The position numbers and the translations under genes are program-made. Below the pieces are notes generated by a model, which had not been told where the DNA came from, did no database searches, and saw only the letters and a program-made list of their open reading frames with translations. Shown piece by piece: positions 1 through 7,298 of a DNA stretch of 9,397 nt; the first letter of the stretch is position 1, and the number at the start of each line of letters is the position of its first letter. Origin of the DNA: Acidobacteriota bacterium (GTDB lineage Bacteria > Acidobacteriota > Terriglobia > Terriglobales > Acidobacteriaceae); the NCBI GenBank assembly GCA_021778815.1, contig JAJYBW010000111.1, positions 1 to 9,397 on the forward strand. The letters are read 5' to 3'.

Positions 1-2127
1 CGTGGGGCAGCACAAGACACGCAGTACGGGCCAGATAGCGAACAGATCCCTGTTCCTGGTTGTTTGACGCTCAGCGACGCGCACGAGCTCGCGCTCGACG
101 GCAAATATCGTCCGTGCTCTGCCGGCGCGCATGAAGATTGGCTCAAAGACGTGACCCACTGGCGCACCGAGCGACGAATTCGCATCGGCTACAATGGTGC
201 GCGCTACAGTATGCCTGCGTTGCAGTGGACGCAGTCCAGCTTCATCCAGCCGCAGATGATGGTGCAGGACCGGTATCTGTACGATCCAGCCTCCGGCAAG
301 TACACGGTGGACCGCTATCTGGATGATCTGGAAAAGCGTTATGGCGGAATCGATGCGGTGCTGGTCTGGTCCACTTATCCGAATATGGGAATTGATGATC
401 GCAATCAACATGACATGGTTCGTTCCATGCCTGGCGGCATCGCCGGTGTGCAGCAGATGGTTGCGGATTTTCATCGTCGTGGGGTGCGCGTATTGTTCCC
501 AATGATGATGTGGGATCAGGGAACTCGCGATCCGGGAATGCCCTGGCCGCAGGCGATCGCAGAATTCATGAAGCAGCTGAATGCCGATGGCATTAACGGC
601 GACACACAGGATGGCGTGCCGCTGGCGTTCTCGTTGGCGGCGGATAAGGTGGGCCATCCGCTGGCGTTTGAGCCGGAGGGACAGCCTTCCGATGAAGCGT
701 TGGCGTGGAACGTGATGACGTGGGGTCAATATCAGTTTCCCTTCGCCCCGGAGGTGGACCGCGTCAAGTGGCTGGAGACTCGCCACATGGTCAACATTTC
801 GCACCGCTGGAACCGCAACAAGACGGATGATCTTCAATTCGCATTCTTCAATGGCGTCGGCTGGGAGAGCTGGGAAAACATCTGGGGCATCTGGAACGGG
901 ATTACTCCGCGCGATGGTGAGGCCACGCGTCGGATGGCCACGATCGAACGTGGAGTGGCTCCATTTCTGGTGAGCCCAGGCTGGGAGCCGATGTATCCCA
1001 CAACGTTCTATGGAATCTTCGCCAGTCGCTGGCCGCTGGAAAACAAGACGGCGTGGACCCTGGTGAATCGCAATGAATACGATGTGTCTGGACGCCAGAT
1101 GACCGTGCCGGCAAAGGACGGGATGCATTACTACGACCTGTATCACGGGGTCGAGCTGAAGCCCGATCGCGAAGACGGCAACGGCGTGCTTTCCTTCTCC
1201 ATCGAGGCACACGGTTTTGGCGCGGTGCTGGCGACGCCGGGCGAGGCAGATGCCGCGATGCAGAAATTGATGTCAACCATGAAGTCCATGACGGCGACAC
1301 CGCTCTCCAGTTATTCAGCGGAGTGGAAGACGCTGTCGCAGCAGATGGTCGAAATTCCAGTGACCAAGTCGGCTGCCACGGCTCCGGAAGGCATGATTCA
1401 GATTCCCGCAGCCGACTTTGTCTTTAAGGTGCGCGGCATTGAGATCGAAGGCGGCAACGACATCGGTGTCGACGTGCAATATCCATGGGAAGATATGCCG
1501 CGACGTTTTCACGAGCACAAGATGCACATCGATTCGTTCTACATCGATAAGTATCCAGTGACGAATGCGGAATTCAAGAAGTTCCTTGACTCCTCCCACT
1601 ACCAGCCGAAGGACAATTTGGACTTTTTGCGTGAATGGAAAAATGGGACGTATCCCGAGGGCTGGGGAAACAAGCCGGTGACCTGGGTTTCATTGGAAGA
1701 TGCTCGGGCCTATGCGAAATGGGCCGGCAAGCGGCTTCCGCATGAGTGGGAATGGCAGTACGCTGCCCAAGGAGCGGATGGTCGCACGTACCCCTGGGGG
1801 AACGATTGGAGCCCACAGGCCGTGCCGGTGCCGGATACCGGCCGAAGGATGGCGAACGCCGCCGATGTGGATGCACACCCTGCCGGTGCCAGTCCGTTTG
1901 GCGTGATGGATTTGGTCGGCAATGTGTGGCAGTGGACGGACGAGTTCACGGATGAACATACCCGAGCAGGTATTCTGCGCGGCGGAAGTCACTATCAGCC
2001 GCAGGGCTCGATCTGGTATTTTCCGCAAGCCTATCGCAATGATGAGCACGGAAAGCTGCTGCTGATGGCTCCCAGCTACGATCGCTCCGGTGGAGTTGGG
2101 TTCCGTTGCGTGATGGACGCGAAATAA
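1..2127 (+). CDS. GH-like domain fused to a formylglycine-generating-enzyme (FGE/SUMF1) fold protein, 5' partial
   Basis: The frame is open from base 1 to the TAA at 2125-2127, giving 708 residues with the N-terminus missing. The first possible start, TTG at 64, has in-frame coding-like sequence before it, so I treat it as internal. Residues about 55-320 read like a (beta/alpha)8 glycoside-hydrolase-type region, with strand-like segments ending in WSTYP and FPMMMWD, a DGINGDTQD stretch (D196, D201, D204), and a GWESWENIWG stretch (E289, E292) that could hold catalytic acids. Residues about 320-415 look like a trailing beta domain. Residues 464-708 are an FGE-sulfatase domain, shown by FYIDKYPVTNAEF (513-525), GKRLPHEWEWQYAA (576-589), YPWGN (597-601), GVMDLVGNVWQW (634-645), RGGS (660-663) and GFRC (700-703). 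The two cysteines of true FGEs, expected just after RGGS, are Gln666 and Ile671 here, so sulfatase activation is unlikely. The FGE fold is certain; the GH-like call is inference. Confidence 0.82.
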   Translation, partial: RGAAQDTQYGPDSEQIPVPGCLTLSDAHELALDGKYRPCSAGAHEDWLKDVTHWRTERRIRIGYNGARYSMPALQWTQSSFIQPQMMVQDRYLYDPASGKYTVDRYLDDLEKRYGGIDAVLVWSTYPNMGIDDRNQHDMVRSMPGGIAGVQQMVADFHRRGVRVLFPMMMWDQGTRDPGMPWPQAIAEFMKQLNADGINGDTQDGVPLAFSLAADKVGHPLAFEPEGQPSDEALAWNVMTWGQYQFPFAPEVDRVKWLETRHMVNISHRWNRNKTDDLQFAFFNGVGWESWENIWGIWNGITPRDGEATRRMATIERGVAPFLVSPGWEPMYPTTFYGIFASRWPLENKTAWTLVNRNEYDVSGRQMTVPAKDGMHYYDLYHGVELKPDREDGNGVLSFSIEAHGFGAVLATPGEADAAMQKLMSTMKSMTATPLSSYSAEWKTLSQQMVEIPVTKSAATAPEGMIQIPAADFVFKVRGIEIEGGNDIGVDVQYPWEDMPRRFHEHKMHIDSFYIDKYPVTNAEFKKFLDSSHYQPKDNLDFLREWKNGTYPEGWGNKPVTWVSLEDARAYAKWAGKRLPHEWEWQYAAQGADGRTYPWGNDWSPQAVPVPDTGRRMANAADVDAHPAGASPFGVMDLVGNVWQWTDEFTDEHTRAGILRGGSHYQPQGSIWYFPQAYRNDEHGKLLLMAPSYDRSGGVGFRCVMDAK

Positions 2128-2196
2128 CAGAAGACCGCGTGTACGACTGCTGGTGTTCTCACTGGAAGGGAAGCGCAAACAGTCGGCACGGGCGGC

Positions 2197-3147
2197 TTAC
2201 ATATTGGTGTGTCCGTGGCGCATCTCTTCGTTGAAGGCGGGCTTGGTGATAGCCAGCGCATCCGCCAGAACTGTGTGGTAATGATCGGCGCGCTGTAACA
2301 GCAAGGGCGTGGCTGCCGCGAATTGCGGGTCGGCTGACAGCTTAATGAACCCCTCGCTGGCCAATAGCGTTGCGGCGTGTTGCAGTTGATCTGGGGTGGT
2401 GTTCAGATACTGCGCGTCTTGGGGATCGGCGATCCATACAGGCTGGCTGTCTCCCAGCACTGCGGAAAGCCAATAAAGTTTCAACGCCAGGAAATCAGTG
2501 CGCGCCTCATCGTCGGTATCGCTAAAGACGAATTTTTTTTGCCAGCGGCTGTAGTACCGCGTAGTGACAGGAACCGGCTGGCGATTGCCGCTCTTGATCA
2601 TTTCCATCTGGCCACGGTCCAGGGTTTTGCGAACCGCGTTGTAGATAAACGATTCCGCATAGGGCTGTTCGGGCGCGGCAACAATGTCGGCGAAGGTGAC
2701 CGTCATACTGGCGGCGATTTTGGCATGCAGCGGGCTCGCGGTTCCATCTTCGAGGTGCGCAACGCCATGAACGACGTAGGTGTCAGAGCCGGAAGTAGAG
2801 CGATGAAATGGCCAGCGGAAATCGGCGAATCGAATCGGTAATCCTGCCTGCGTGACATAGCAATCCGGCCGCGGATTGCGGAGGCGTAGCGCGGATTCGC
2901 GAAGGTACCTGGTCAATTCCGGCAACAGCGCGGTCTGCGACGCGTCGAAGGTGTTGCTCAGCTCCAACTGCAGCGTGCGATTGCTGGCTGTATCGGCGTT
3001 CAGTCCAAAAACGAAGCAAGTTGTCGGCGCGCCATTGAAATCGGAACCTGCGCGTGTGGAAAGAACCACCAGGCCCGCGGTTTTCGCCGCAGATTCAATT
3101 GCAGAGGTAAGAGGAAGATTCATCGAAGCGGTTGAACTTTCTGTCAT
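2197..3147 (-). CDS. uncharacterised 316-residue protein
   Basis: I do not recognise this family. The protein is 316 residues long, runs from ATG at 3147 to TAA at 2199-2197, and shows no signal peptide or transmembrane segment, so it is probably cytosolic. Composition is that of a normal folded protein: an alternating beta/alpha N-terminal half (about 20-160) and a more helical C-terminal half. The C-terminal half contains a basic-aromatic patch RYYSRWQKKFVF (about 197-208), followed by an acidic DTDDEARTD stretch and a hydrophobic helix ending in WLSAVLGD. The C-terminus carries several histidines (HGHTNM). An AGGA sits 15 nt upstream of the ATG, which is far for a Shine-Dalgarno; a second Met at residue 9 has no better site. 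The gene is convergent with the GH/FGE gene and divergent from the serine hydrolase, so it is probably monocistronic. The codons for Gln-Lys-Lys in the basic patch contain an eight-A run. It is a real gene by length and lack of a better frame; function unknown. Confidence 0.75.
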   Translation of the reverse strand: MTESSTASMNLPLTSAIESAAKTAGLVVLSTRAGSDFNGAPTTCFVFGLNADTASNRTLQLELSNTFDASQTALLPELTRYLRESALRLRNPRPDCYVTQAGLPIRFADFRWPFHRSTSGSDTYVVHGVAHLEDGTASPLHAKIAASMTVTFADIVAAPEQPYAESFIYNAVRKTLDRGQMEMIKSGNRQPVPVTTRYYSRWQKKFVFSDTDDEARTDFLALKLYWLSAVLGDSQPVWIADPQDAQYLNTTPDQLQHAATLLASEGFIKLSADPQFAAATPLLLQRADHYHTVLADALAITKPAFNEEMRHGHTNM

Positions 3148-3173
3148 ATTGTTGGCTACGTATCCTATGGTTT

Positions 3174-3183
3174 AGTTTACTAG
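3174..3183 (-). promoter_or_regulatory. candidate promoter/-10 or operator motif CTAGTAAACT upstream of the 316-residue gene
   Basis: The minus strand reads CTAGTAAACT, 26 nt upstream of the ATG at 3147. TAAACT matches four of six bases of the TATAAT -10 consensus. No convincing -35 is visible about 17 bp further upstream. The core TAGT-tt-ACTA on the plus strand is a small inverted repeat, so an operator is an alternative reading. The same ten bases occur upstream of the membrane glycosyltransferase at 8431-8440. Confidence 0.3.
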
Positions 3184-3232
3184 GATTGTGGTGATAGGTA
3201 CGTTGCGGATGGGCTGCAGCTCAACTCCCTCG

Positions 3233-3238
3233 TATGAT
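3233..3238 (+). promoter_or_regulatory. candidate -10 box (TATGAT) for the serine hydrolase
   Basis: TATGAT matches five of six bases of the sigma-70 -10 consensus and lies 32 nt upstream of the ATG at 3271. That would give a leader of about 25 nt including a good ribosome binding site. No good -35 is visible at normal spacing, so the call is tentative. Confidence 0.35.
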
Positions 3239-3258
3239 TGGAATTTGCCCGTGGTTGA

Positions 3259-3265
3259 AAAGGAG
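3259..3265 (+). promoter_or_regulatory. strong ribosome binding site (AAAGGAG) fixing the serine hydrolase start
   Basis: AAAGGAG ends 5 nt before the ATG at 3271, close to ideal Shine-Dalgarno sequence and spacing. It is the clearest ribosome binding site in the window and fixes the start of the following gene. Confidence 0.8.
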
Positions 3266-3270
3266 CTCGA

Positions 3271-4701
3271 ATGACAGTTGGAATGCTACTTTCTCGCAAG
3301 GCCCGGTGCGTTGCGATCGCCGGACTACTGATTGCCTGCTCGGGTGCGCCCCTTCGTGCGCTCGGCCAGAACTCGCTGACCGCTGACCAGCAGACGAAGG
3401 TGGACGCGATTGCCCGGCAGGTGCTGGCGACGACCGGAGTGCCCAGTGCGTCCGTTGGAATCGTGACGAACGGCAAGGTCGCCTATGTAAAGGCCTACGG
3501 CAAGGCTGAGCTGGATCCGCCGGTGGAGGCGACGCCGGAAATGCGCTACAGCATCGGCTCGATCAGCAAACAATTCACGGCGACGGCCATCCTTATGCTG
3601 CAGCAACAGGGCAAACTGCAACTCGACGATCCCATTTCGACCTGGCTGCCACAGTTGACGCGCTCCAAGGAAGTGACGCTGCGGGAAATTCTCTCCCATA
3701 CTTCCGGATATCAGGATTATTACGCCGAAGACTATTCCATGCTGCGGATGAAGAATCCCACCACGGCCGATGCCATTATCGACAACTGGGGAAAGAAGCC
3801 GCTCGATTTCGATCCGGGAACCCAATGGCAATACAGCAATACCAACTTTGTTATCGCGGGCAAAATTGTGGAGATCGTCAGCGGTATGCCGGTGATGAAA
3901 TTTTTGCAGCAGAATATTTTCACTCCGCTTCACATGACGGACGTTATGAACACCGACATGCGCCGGTTGCAGCAGACAGACGCCCATGGCTATATTCGAT
4001 ACGCGTTAGGCCCGCTGCGGCCCGCGCCGCAAGACGGCTTCGGATGGATGTTTGCTGCCGGGGAACTGGCGATGCCAGTGCGAGACCTGCTGTTGTGGGA
4101 CATTGCGATGATGAACGAATCGCTGTTGGAACCCGCCTCCTACAAGGAAATGTTTACTGGAGTGAAGTTGAAGGACGGAAAAGATACGCACTACGGGCTG
4201 GGGGTAGAAATATCGACGCGCGATGGACACATGGTGATCTCGCACAGCGGAGAGGTGTCGGGTTTTACCAGCGAAAACATGGTGCTGCCGCAGGATAAAG
4301 TGGCCATCGCGGTGTTCACAAATCAGGAGGCCGTAGGTGCTGCGGGAGTGATCGCCGGCAAAATCGCCGCCATGCTGGTTGGCCTGCCCCCAAAGGAATC
4401 GAAACAGAGCCTGGACCAGGCGCGGCAGATTTTCATTGGTTTACAGCATGGCAAAATTGACCGTTCGCTGTTTACAGAGAACTGCAATACGTATTTCGAT
4501 GCGCAGGCTTTGGGTGACTTTGAATCCAGCCTGAAACCCTTGGGCGCGCCGATTGAATTTCGTCAGAGAGCAAAAGAGTCGCGCGGCGGAATGACTTTCC
4601 GGGCTTATGACGTCGTCTTCGCGACAACCCATGTAGAACTGACGACCTACCAGATGCCGGATGGGAAAATCGAGCAATTTATTGTTGCACCGGCGGAGTA
4701 A
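3271..4701 (+). CDS. exported serine hydrolase, class C beta-lactamase-related family, with C-terminal extension
   Basis: This 476-residue protein belongs to the beta-lactamase/transpeptidase-like serine hydrolases (Pfam Beta-lactamase, PF00144), a family that includes AmpC, D-aminopeptidases and esterases. Visible motifs are the catalytic S97-I-S-K100 tetrad in RYSIGSISKQF, the Y188-S-N190 motif, and H325-S-G327, the usual counterpart of KTG in non-lactamase members. The HSG version and the context favour a peptidase or esterase over a true beta-lactamase. The N-terminus is an export signal: a basic RKARC stretch, a short hydrophobic run, then either a lipobox-like L20-I-A-C23 or a type I cleavage site after A30-L-G32. 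Residues about 375-476 form an extra domain beyond the catalytic fold, which I cannot name. A strong ribosome binding site sets the ATG. The gene ends 6 bp from the stop of the convergent DUF5916 gene. Substrate unknown; family assignment is secure. Confidence 0.92.
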   Translation: MTVGMLLSRKARCVAIAGLLIACSGAPLRALGQNSLTADQQTKVDAIARQVLATTGVPSASVGIVTNGKVAYVKAYGKAELDPPVEATPEMRYSIGSISKQFTATAILMLQQQGKLQLDDPISTWLPQLTRSKEVTLREILSHTSGYQDYYAEDYSMLRMKNPTTADAIIDNWGKKPLDFDPGTQWQYSNTNFVIAGKIVEIVSGMPVMKFLQQNIFTPLHMTDVMNTDMRRLQQTDAHGYIRYALGPLRPAPQDGFGWMFAAGELAMPVRDLLLWDIAMMNESLLEPASYKEMFTGVKLKDGKDTHYGLGVEISTRDGHMVISHSGEVSGFTSENMVLPQDKVAIAVFTNQEAVGAAGVIAGKIAAMLVGLPPKESKQSLDQARQIFIGLQHGKIDRSLFTENCNTYFDAQALGDFESSLKPLGAPIEFRQRAKESRGGMTFRAYDVVFATTHVELTTYQMPDGKIEQFIVAPAE

Positions 4702-4707
4702 GCCGCC
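4692..4707. terminator. small GC hairpin between two convergent stop codons, possible bidirectional terminator
   Basis: GGCGG at 4692-4696 can pair with CCGCC at 4703-4707 around a 6-nt loop that contains the TAA of the serine hydrolase. It lies where both convergent transcripts must end. The stem is only five pairs and no T-run follows on either strand, so intrinsic termination is weakly supported. Confidence 0.25.
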
Positions 4708-7140
4708 CTAGAAGCGCAACAGGTAGGTCATTTTTAGATAAATCGTTTTGCTGTCGTTCATCAGCGAGGAGTACGTGGGTGCCAGGATAGGATCGCTCGT
4801 GTTGCACATGCCGTTTGCATCGCGAGTACAGAGGGCACGATTGATATTGGCGAAATTGCCGATATATCCAAAGTAGATGGCCGTGCCCGGATGCGGCAGA
4901 TAGGTAAACAGGGCATCGGCGAACAGGTCCTTGGAGTTGGCGGCGCTGGTGTATTGCGGATTCGGCAACGTGGAAATATATTGCCCGATCAGATTAAACG
5001 AGATGGATTTGGTCATCTGATAGTTCCACCGCGAAATCAGTTCGTGGTTATCGTAGACGACTGCGCCGTTCGACGGATTCGTGAAGTGTGTATACACATA
5101 GCTGTTATTCAGGTCGATCGATCCCATCGGTTTGATTTCCAGGTTCAAGTTCGGAGATGTCACATTGACAGGGTCAGGACCTTTTGTGGTCGGCGGGGAA
5201 TAGTTGATGACCCTGCCAGTGTAGAACCCGCCGCCGACAGCAATGTAGGGCAACGGCGAGCTGTAGAAGTTTACGCCGCTGGTGTGGCTGTGATATTCCA
5301 CGTTATGAGTCAGGATTGGATAGTCCACGGGGCGCAGTCGGTCCTGGCCCAGGTCGATGTTGGCGGAAACGGACGTCCGGTATTTGAATGTCGCACTGTA
5401 AGCCGGATTGATATAGAAATCGAGCGGCAATCCCGTGTGGTCCCAGATTCGTTCTGCGTAAACGCTGGGTCCGTCCGATAGCACCCATCCGCGCTTGGGT
5501 CGGAAGGTATAGGCGTAATAGCCGTTTGGCTCGCGAACGTCAGGGCGTCGGAAGAATCCCGTGTCCGTCACATATCCTGCCGATGTATCGTCGTAGCCGA
5601 TCCACCAGTTTTTATGCAAATCGGAGTAATTGACTTGCTGCGAATACACTTGTCCGCTGCAAGTCAGGGTGAGTACTTCGCAGGGCTGCTCCCCGGAAGT
5701 GTTATTGCTTATATTTTTCGTCTCCGAAGTGATGATCTGGCCAGTCAATGTCCAGCGGTTTTTCAAGCGGGCGCGATAATCCAATCCGCCGGCACGGTTG
5801 AATGACCCGAGGTACTCCCGATCGGCGTAAATGAGGCCGATGTTCGACAGGCCGCCAACGTCGCGGTTGACTCGTGCGATAGAGATGTGGGCGCGGGTCC
5901 CAAACTCAGGATTTCCTGGAGGGACCGCCTCTCCGGGACCCCGATCATCGACGCCAAGAACACCGAGAGCCCATGGGCCAAGCTTTCCTGTGAGCCGGGC
6001 CCCAAATTGCGGCAACACGATATTGTTGGTGTAGTAGAGACTCACCGGAGTCATGAAGTAGCTGCTGTTCTCGATGAAAAACGGCCGCACCTCGGAAAAA
6101 TAGGGAGGAAACCTCTGGTTGGGCGTCGCCGGATTGTCGATGCCCACCTGGCTGAAATCCGGATTTAGAGTTGTGTCCAACACTAGACTGTTGTGCAGGA
6201 TGAACTTGGCATCCAGTCCTGCGTAGCCTTGCAGATGTTTGTGCTCGAAATATGGATTGTTTGGGTCAATGACGTTAAGCTGGCGCAGGTTGCGGCCCAG
6301 CACGTAAGGTTCAAACTGCCAGTTTTGACCGTGCGCGATATTCATAAAGCCGTCTGCCTCTATGTCCTGGGTCAGGCGGCCAGCTACGTTGTGGGTATTT
6401 CTCGGCCAAAAAACGGATTCATTGTCATGCGATATGTTGCGCTCCAGGATAATTCCCCAGGTCCGCATTTCTCCAGGAGCAGCTTTGGCAAAATACAGGC
6501 TTGCAAAGGGAATTCGCATCAGCACGACATATCCAAATGCCGTCCGTTTGCCCCAGGTGTCCCATACCGTATCGAACGAATAGTCGGAACCGTTCTGCTC
6601 ACTGTAAAGCGCATCCGCCTGGATGCCCAGCGGGTTGGTCTTGAAGATGAACGCGCGACGCTGATCGTGGAATGTATCCAGAAATATTTCAACGTTATCG
6701 TCGTCGCCCAAGTTGTCGCGGGCCAGCATATGCGCCCGGATCAAGCCGGGAGTTTTGTCGTGGCAGATAAATGCCGCATAGAAATACTTATGCGTATATC
6801 CCAGATATGCGACGGTGGGTTCGGTGGTCGGCTTGCCGTCGTCGGGATAGCGCTCGACGAAATGGTTGATCCGCAACATTTGCCGCGCCGCCTGGGATGC
6901 GAGCGGAGAGACCAGAAAGTCGCTCAGCTTGGGTTCGCCATCGAGCATGGGAACGGTGACGTGGGCGGTATGGCGGACAGAATGTTGGGTCGCAGCATGC
7001 AGGGTTGGTTCAGGCGCCGACGGCAAAGAGGACGACATCGCCTTGGTATCGCCCCCATCGAAGGCAAGTACACGGCCGCCACCGCACACAAGAAGAACCA
7101 CCAGTGCCAAGAGGAACCGCCTGCATACATTACCGCGCAT
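4708..7140 (-). CDS. secreted CBM9-like / DUF5916 outer-membrane beta-barrel protein
   Basis: I take the start as ATG at 7140 (810 residues), not the upstream TTG at 7272. From 7140 the protein begins with a clean signal peptide: MRGNVCRRF, a hydrophobic core LLALVVLLVCGGG, and likely cleavage after VLA26. Residues about 65-235 resemble the family 9 carbohydrate-binding/DOMON-like fold, with AYLGYTHKYFYAAF, DDNVEIFLDTF and the FKTNPLG turn. From about 275 the sequence is DUF5916-like, including LNPDFSQVGIDNP (325-337) and the FPPYFSEVRPFFIEN region (344-358). It then becomes long amphipathic strands rich in Tyr and Asn, ending in YLLRF. A terminal Phe after alternating hydrophobic residues is the usual signal for BAM-dependent outer-membrane barrels. 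The role is probably surface binding or uptake of a glycan, but DUF5916 has no assigned reaction. GAAGGA lies 15 nt upstream of the ATG, or 12 nt from the in-frame TTG at 7143. Confidence 0.88.
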   Translation of the reverse strand: MRGNVCRRFLLALVVLLVCGGGRVLAFDGGDTKAMSSSLPSAPEPTLHAATQHSVRHTAHVTVPMLDGEPKLSDFLVSPLASQAARQMLRINHFVERYPDDGKPTTEPTVAYLGYTHKYFYAAFICHDKTPGLIRAHMLARDNLGDDDNVEIFLDTFHDQRRAFIFKTNPLGIQADALYSEQNGSDYSFDTVWDTWGKRTAFGYVVLMRIPFASLYFAKAAPGEMRTWGIILERNISHDNESVFWPRNTHNVAGRLTQDIEADGFMNIAHGQNWQFEPYVLGRNLRQLNVIDPNNPYFEHKHLQGYAGLDAKFILHNSLVLDTTLNPDFSQVGIDNPATPNQRFPPYFSEVRPFFIENSSYFMTPVSLYYTNNIVLPQFGARLTGKLGPWALGVLGVDDRGPGEAVPPGNPEFGTRAHISIARVNRDVGGLSNIGLIYADREYLGSFNRAGGLDYRARLKNRWTLTGQIITSETKNISNNTSGEQPCEVLTLTCSGQVYSQQVNYSDLHKNWWIGYDDTSAGYVTDTGFFRRPDVREPNGYYAYTFRPKRGWVLSDGPSVYAERIWDHTGLPLDFYINPAYSATFKYRTSVSANIDLGQDRLRPVDYPILTHNVEYHSHTSGVNFYSSPLPYIAVGGGFYTGRVINYSPPTTKGPDPVNVTSPNLNLEIKPMGSIDLNNSYVYTHFTNPSNGAVVYDNHELISRWNYQMTKSISFNLIGQYISTLPNPQYTSAANSKDLFADALFTYLPHPGTAIYFGYIGNFANINRALCTRDANGMCNTSDPILAPTYSSLMNDSKTIYLKMTYLLRF

Positions 7141-7188
7141 CAACCGAGTGAATTGTCCTTCGTTATTGATTGCATTGACCCTATGTCC

Positions 7189-7194
7189 ATTGTA
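7189..7194 (-). promoter_or_regulatory. candidate -10 box (TACAAT) for the DUF5916 gene
   Basis: The minus strand reads TACAAT, five of six bases of the -10 consensus, placed so that transcription would begin near 7182 and leave a leader of roughly 40 nt before the ATG at 7140. This excludes the TTG at 7272 as the start. The -35 region is poor, so the call remains tentative. Confidence 0.4.
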
Positions 7195-7263
7195 GGGGAC
7201 TGTGCGAGCGCACTGGATTGCCTGCGGAAATTTTGATGCCGAGGTTCGCGCTGTAGTTAAGGA

Positions 7264-7288
7264 CGCTCGCAAAGCATAAACGCGAGCG
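7264..7288 (-). terminator. stem-loop downstream of ruvB, possible terminator
   Basis: CGCTCGC at 7264-7270 and GCGAGCG at 7282-7288 are perfect complements separated by an 11-nt A-rich loop. On the minus strand this hairpin starts about 10 nt past the ruvB stop codon. What follows is TCCTTAACT, not a true T-run, so termination is plausible but weak. It separates ruvB from the promoter-like box of the DUF5916 gene. Confidence 0.4.
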
Positions 7289-7298
7289 GCAGCTGTCT

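Noticed and set aside
64..66. TTG at 64 as the true start of the first gene
   Set aside because: The same frame is open and protein-like back to base 1, no Shine-Dalgarno precedes the TTG, and the protein family would need an export signal that is not seen here.
2144..2185. CGACTG/CAGTCG inverted repeat in the gap between the first two genes as a terminator
   Set aside because: The six-base arms are separated by 30 nt and no T-run follows, so it is within chance expectation.
3325..3987. Minus-strand 220-codon open frame antisense to the serine hydrolase
   Set aside because: The sense strand encodes the catalytic motifs of a known family in this very region; the antisense translation is His/Arg-rich and unlike a folded protein.
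4891..5481. Plus-strand 196-codon open frame antisense to the DUF5916 barrel
   Set aside because: Val/Arg/Gly-rich composition typical of a shadow frame, with no motif of its own.
6193..7236. Plus-strand 347-codon open frame antisense to the DUF5916 gene
   Set aside because: It is a mirror of a well-supported coding region with a signal peptide and family motifs; its translation has no recognisable domain.
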